Assembly (NCBI GenBank): GCA_947459455.1
Contig: CANHEC010000131.1
Span: 1 to 6,833, forward strand
DNA: 6,833 nt
Direction: 5' to 3'
From: Chitinophagaceae bacterium
GTDB taxonomy: Bacteria; Bacteroidota; Bacteroidia; Chitinophagales; Chitinophagaceae
Within the stretch, counting starts at the first letter, position 1. Each line of letters starts with the position of its first letter. Positions 6,353 to 6,833 of this stretch are shown here, piece after piece. The position numbers were made by a program, and so were the translations under genes. The notes under the pieces are model-generated. The model was not told the origin of the DNA. It was given only the letters and a program-made list of their open reading frames with translations, and searched no databases.

Positions 6353-6833
6353 ATAGTCCTTTGAACAATAGATCGGGGTCGGCAAATATCATGTTTTTGA
6401 GGTGGGGGGCCAAATGGACCAAATCGCCCCCGGTTAATAGCACGTTAAATGCCCCGTAGCGGCTTTTGTAGGCATCAATAAAGCCATCTATCTCCATGGC
6501 CAGGCCCAATACTACCCCGCTTTGTATGTTGGTTTTGGTATCGTAGCCCACCAGCGGCACATTCCAGTCGGGGGCTACAATGGGCAGCTTAGCTGTAAAA
6601 CTGTTGAGGGCCCGCATGCGCATGAGCATGCCTGGACTGATACCGCCGCCCAAAAACTCATTGCGAACATTGATAAAGTTGTAGGTAACGGCCGTACCAA
6701 GGCCCACTACCAAATTGTTTTGCTGCGGAAACAGCAGTACGGCAGCGGCACACAAAGCCAGGCGGTCGGCGCCAATGGTTTCGGGCTTGCCCACAGGCGT
6801 GCTAAAAGGGAGGCGGCTACCGGCCTGCAGCAG
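6327..6833 (-). CDS. coaX: Type III pantothenate kinase CoaX (N-terminal part outside the window)
   Basis: CoaX phosphorylates pantothenate, the first step of coenzyme A synthesis, in the cytoplasm. The visible 168 residues are the C-terminal two-thirds; the first 80 or so, including the N-terminal DxGNT nucleotide motif, lie beyond the right edge. Seen are PETIGADRLA (with the GxDR aspartate proposed as catalytic base), GLGTAVTYNF, FLGGGISPG, RMRALNSFTAKLP, TNIQSGVVLGLAMEIDGFI and LLTGGD, in family order. The usual Asp of the DxGTA motif is Gly here (visible residue 44), and the following TxD position is Asn. I recall similar variants in Chitinophagaceae but cannot confirm that. A GTG at 6794 is internal, since the frame stays open to the edge. 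The gene leads the coaX / barrel / lptC operon. Stop TAA at 6329-6327. Confidence 0.92.
   Translation of the reverse strand: MLQAGSRLPFSTPVGKPETIGADRLALCAAAVLLFPQQNNLVVGLGTAVTYNFINVRNEFLGGGISPGMLMRMRALNSFTAKLPIVAPDWNVPLVGYDTKTNIQSGVVLGLAMEIDGFIDAYKSRYGAFNVLLTGGDLVHLAPHLKNMIFADPDLLFKGLYAICDLNV
6357..6362 (-). promoter_or_regulatory. Ribosome binding site inside coaX for the barrel gene
   Basis: On the minus strand AAAGGA lies 4 nt before the ATG at 6352, inside the last codons of coaX. Most genes here have no Shine-Dalgarno sequence, so this one helps choose 6352 over ATG 6313 and suggests coupled translation with coaX. The spacing is rather short. Confidence 0.45.

Noticed and set aside
1..6833. 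A novel defence, mobile or biosynthetic system
   Set aside because: All sizeable genes are housekeeping or common Bacteroidota families; there are no transposase, integrase, toxin-antitoxin, CRISPR or phage features, and codon use is uniform.

Overview
The window looks like ordinary chromosomal DNA from a member of the Bacteroidota, most likely Chitinophagaceae-like. The evidence is a coaX / outer-membrane barrel / lptC cluster, two lipoproteins with lipobox cysteines, a PepSY-like secreted protein of the type common in that phylum, weak or absent Shine-Dalgarno sequences before most genes, and no clear sigma70-type promoters. Codon use appears even throughout. I see no mobile element, CRISPR array, tRNA, rRNA or sign of recent transfer.

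Left part (1-2331): the last 33 codons of an unrecognised plus-strand gene converge on recR (recombination mediator). Upstream of recR on the same minus strand lies a 474-residue Ig-like (Big_5-type) lipoprotein. Middle (2332-3788): a divergent spacer leads to a plus-strand SRPBCC-fold protein, which converges on a minus-strand secreted PepSY-like protein. A perfect 15-bp GC-only inverted repeat next to seven A's separates them and is an intrinsic terminator for the minus-strand gene. A 313-bp non-coding stretch with an imperfect hairpin follows.

Right part (3789-6833): acpH (acyl-carrier-protein phosphodiesterase, GTG start) runs on the plus strand and stops 9 bp from the end of lptC. On the minus strand the order of transcription is coaX (type III pantothenate kinase, cut by the window edge), an outer-membrane beta-barrel protein, then lptC. 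The first two overlap by 26 bp and the next gap is 20 bp, so this is almost certainly one operon. CoaX makes phosphopantothenate, the precursor of coenzyme A and of the 4'-phosphopantetheine arm that AcpH removes from ACP. LptC belongs to the lipopolysaccharide export bridge. The right half is therefore loosely themed on CoA/ACP and the outer membrane, although acpH is not in the operon.

I found no convincing undescribed system. The points most worth a second look are the Gly in place of the usual Asp in the CoaX DxGTA motif, the uncharacterised barrel protein locked between coaX and lptC, and the 313-bp structured spacer before acpH.
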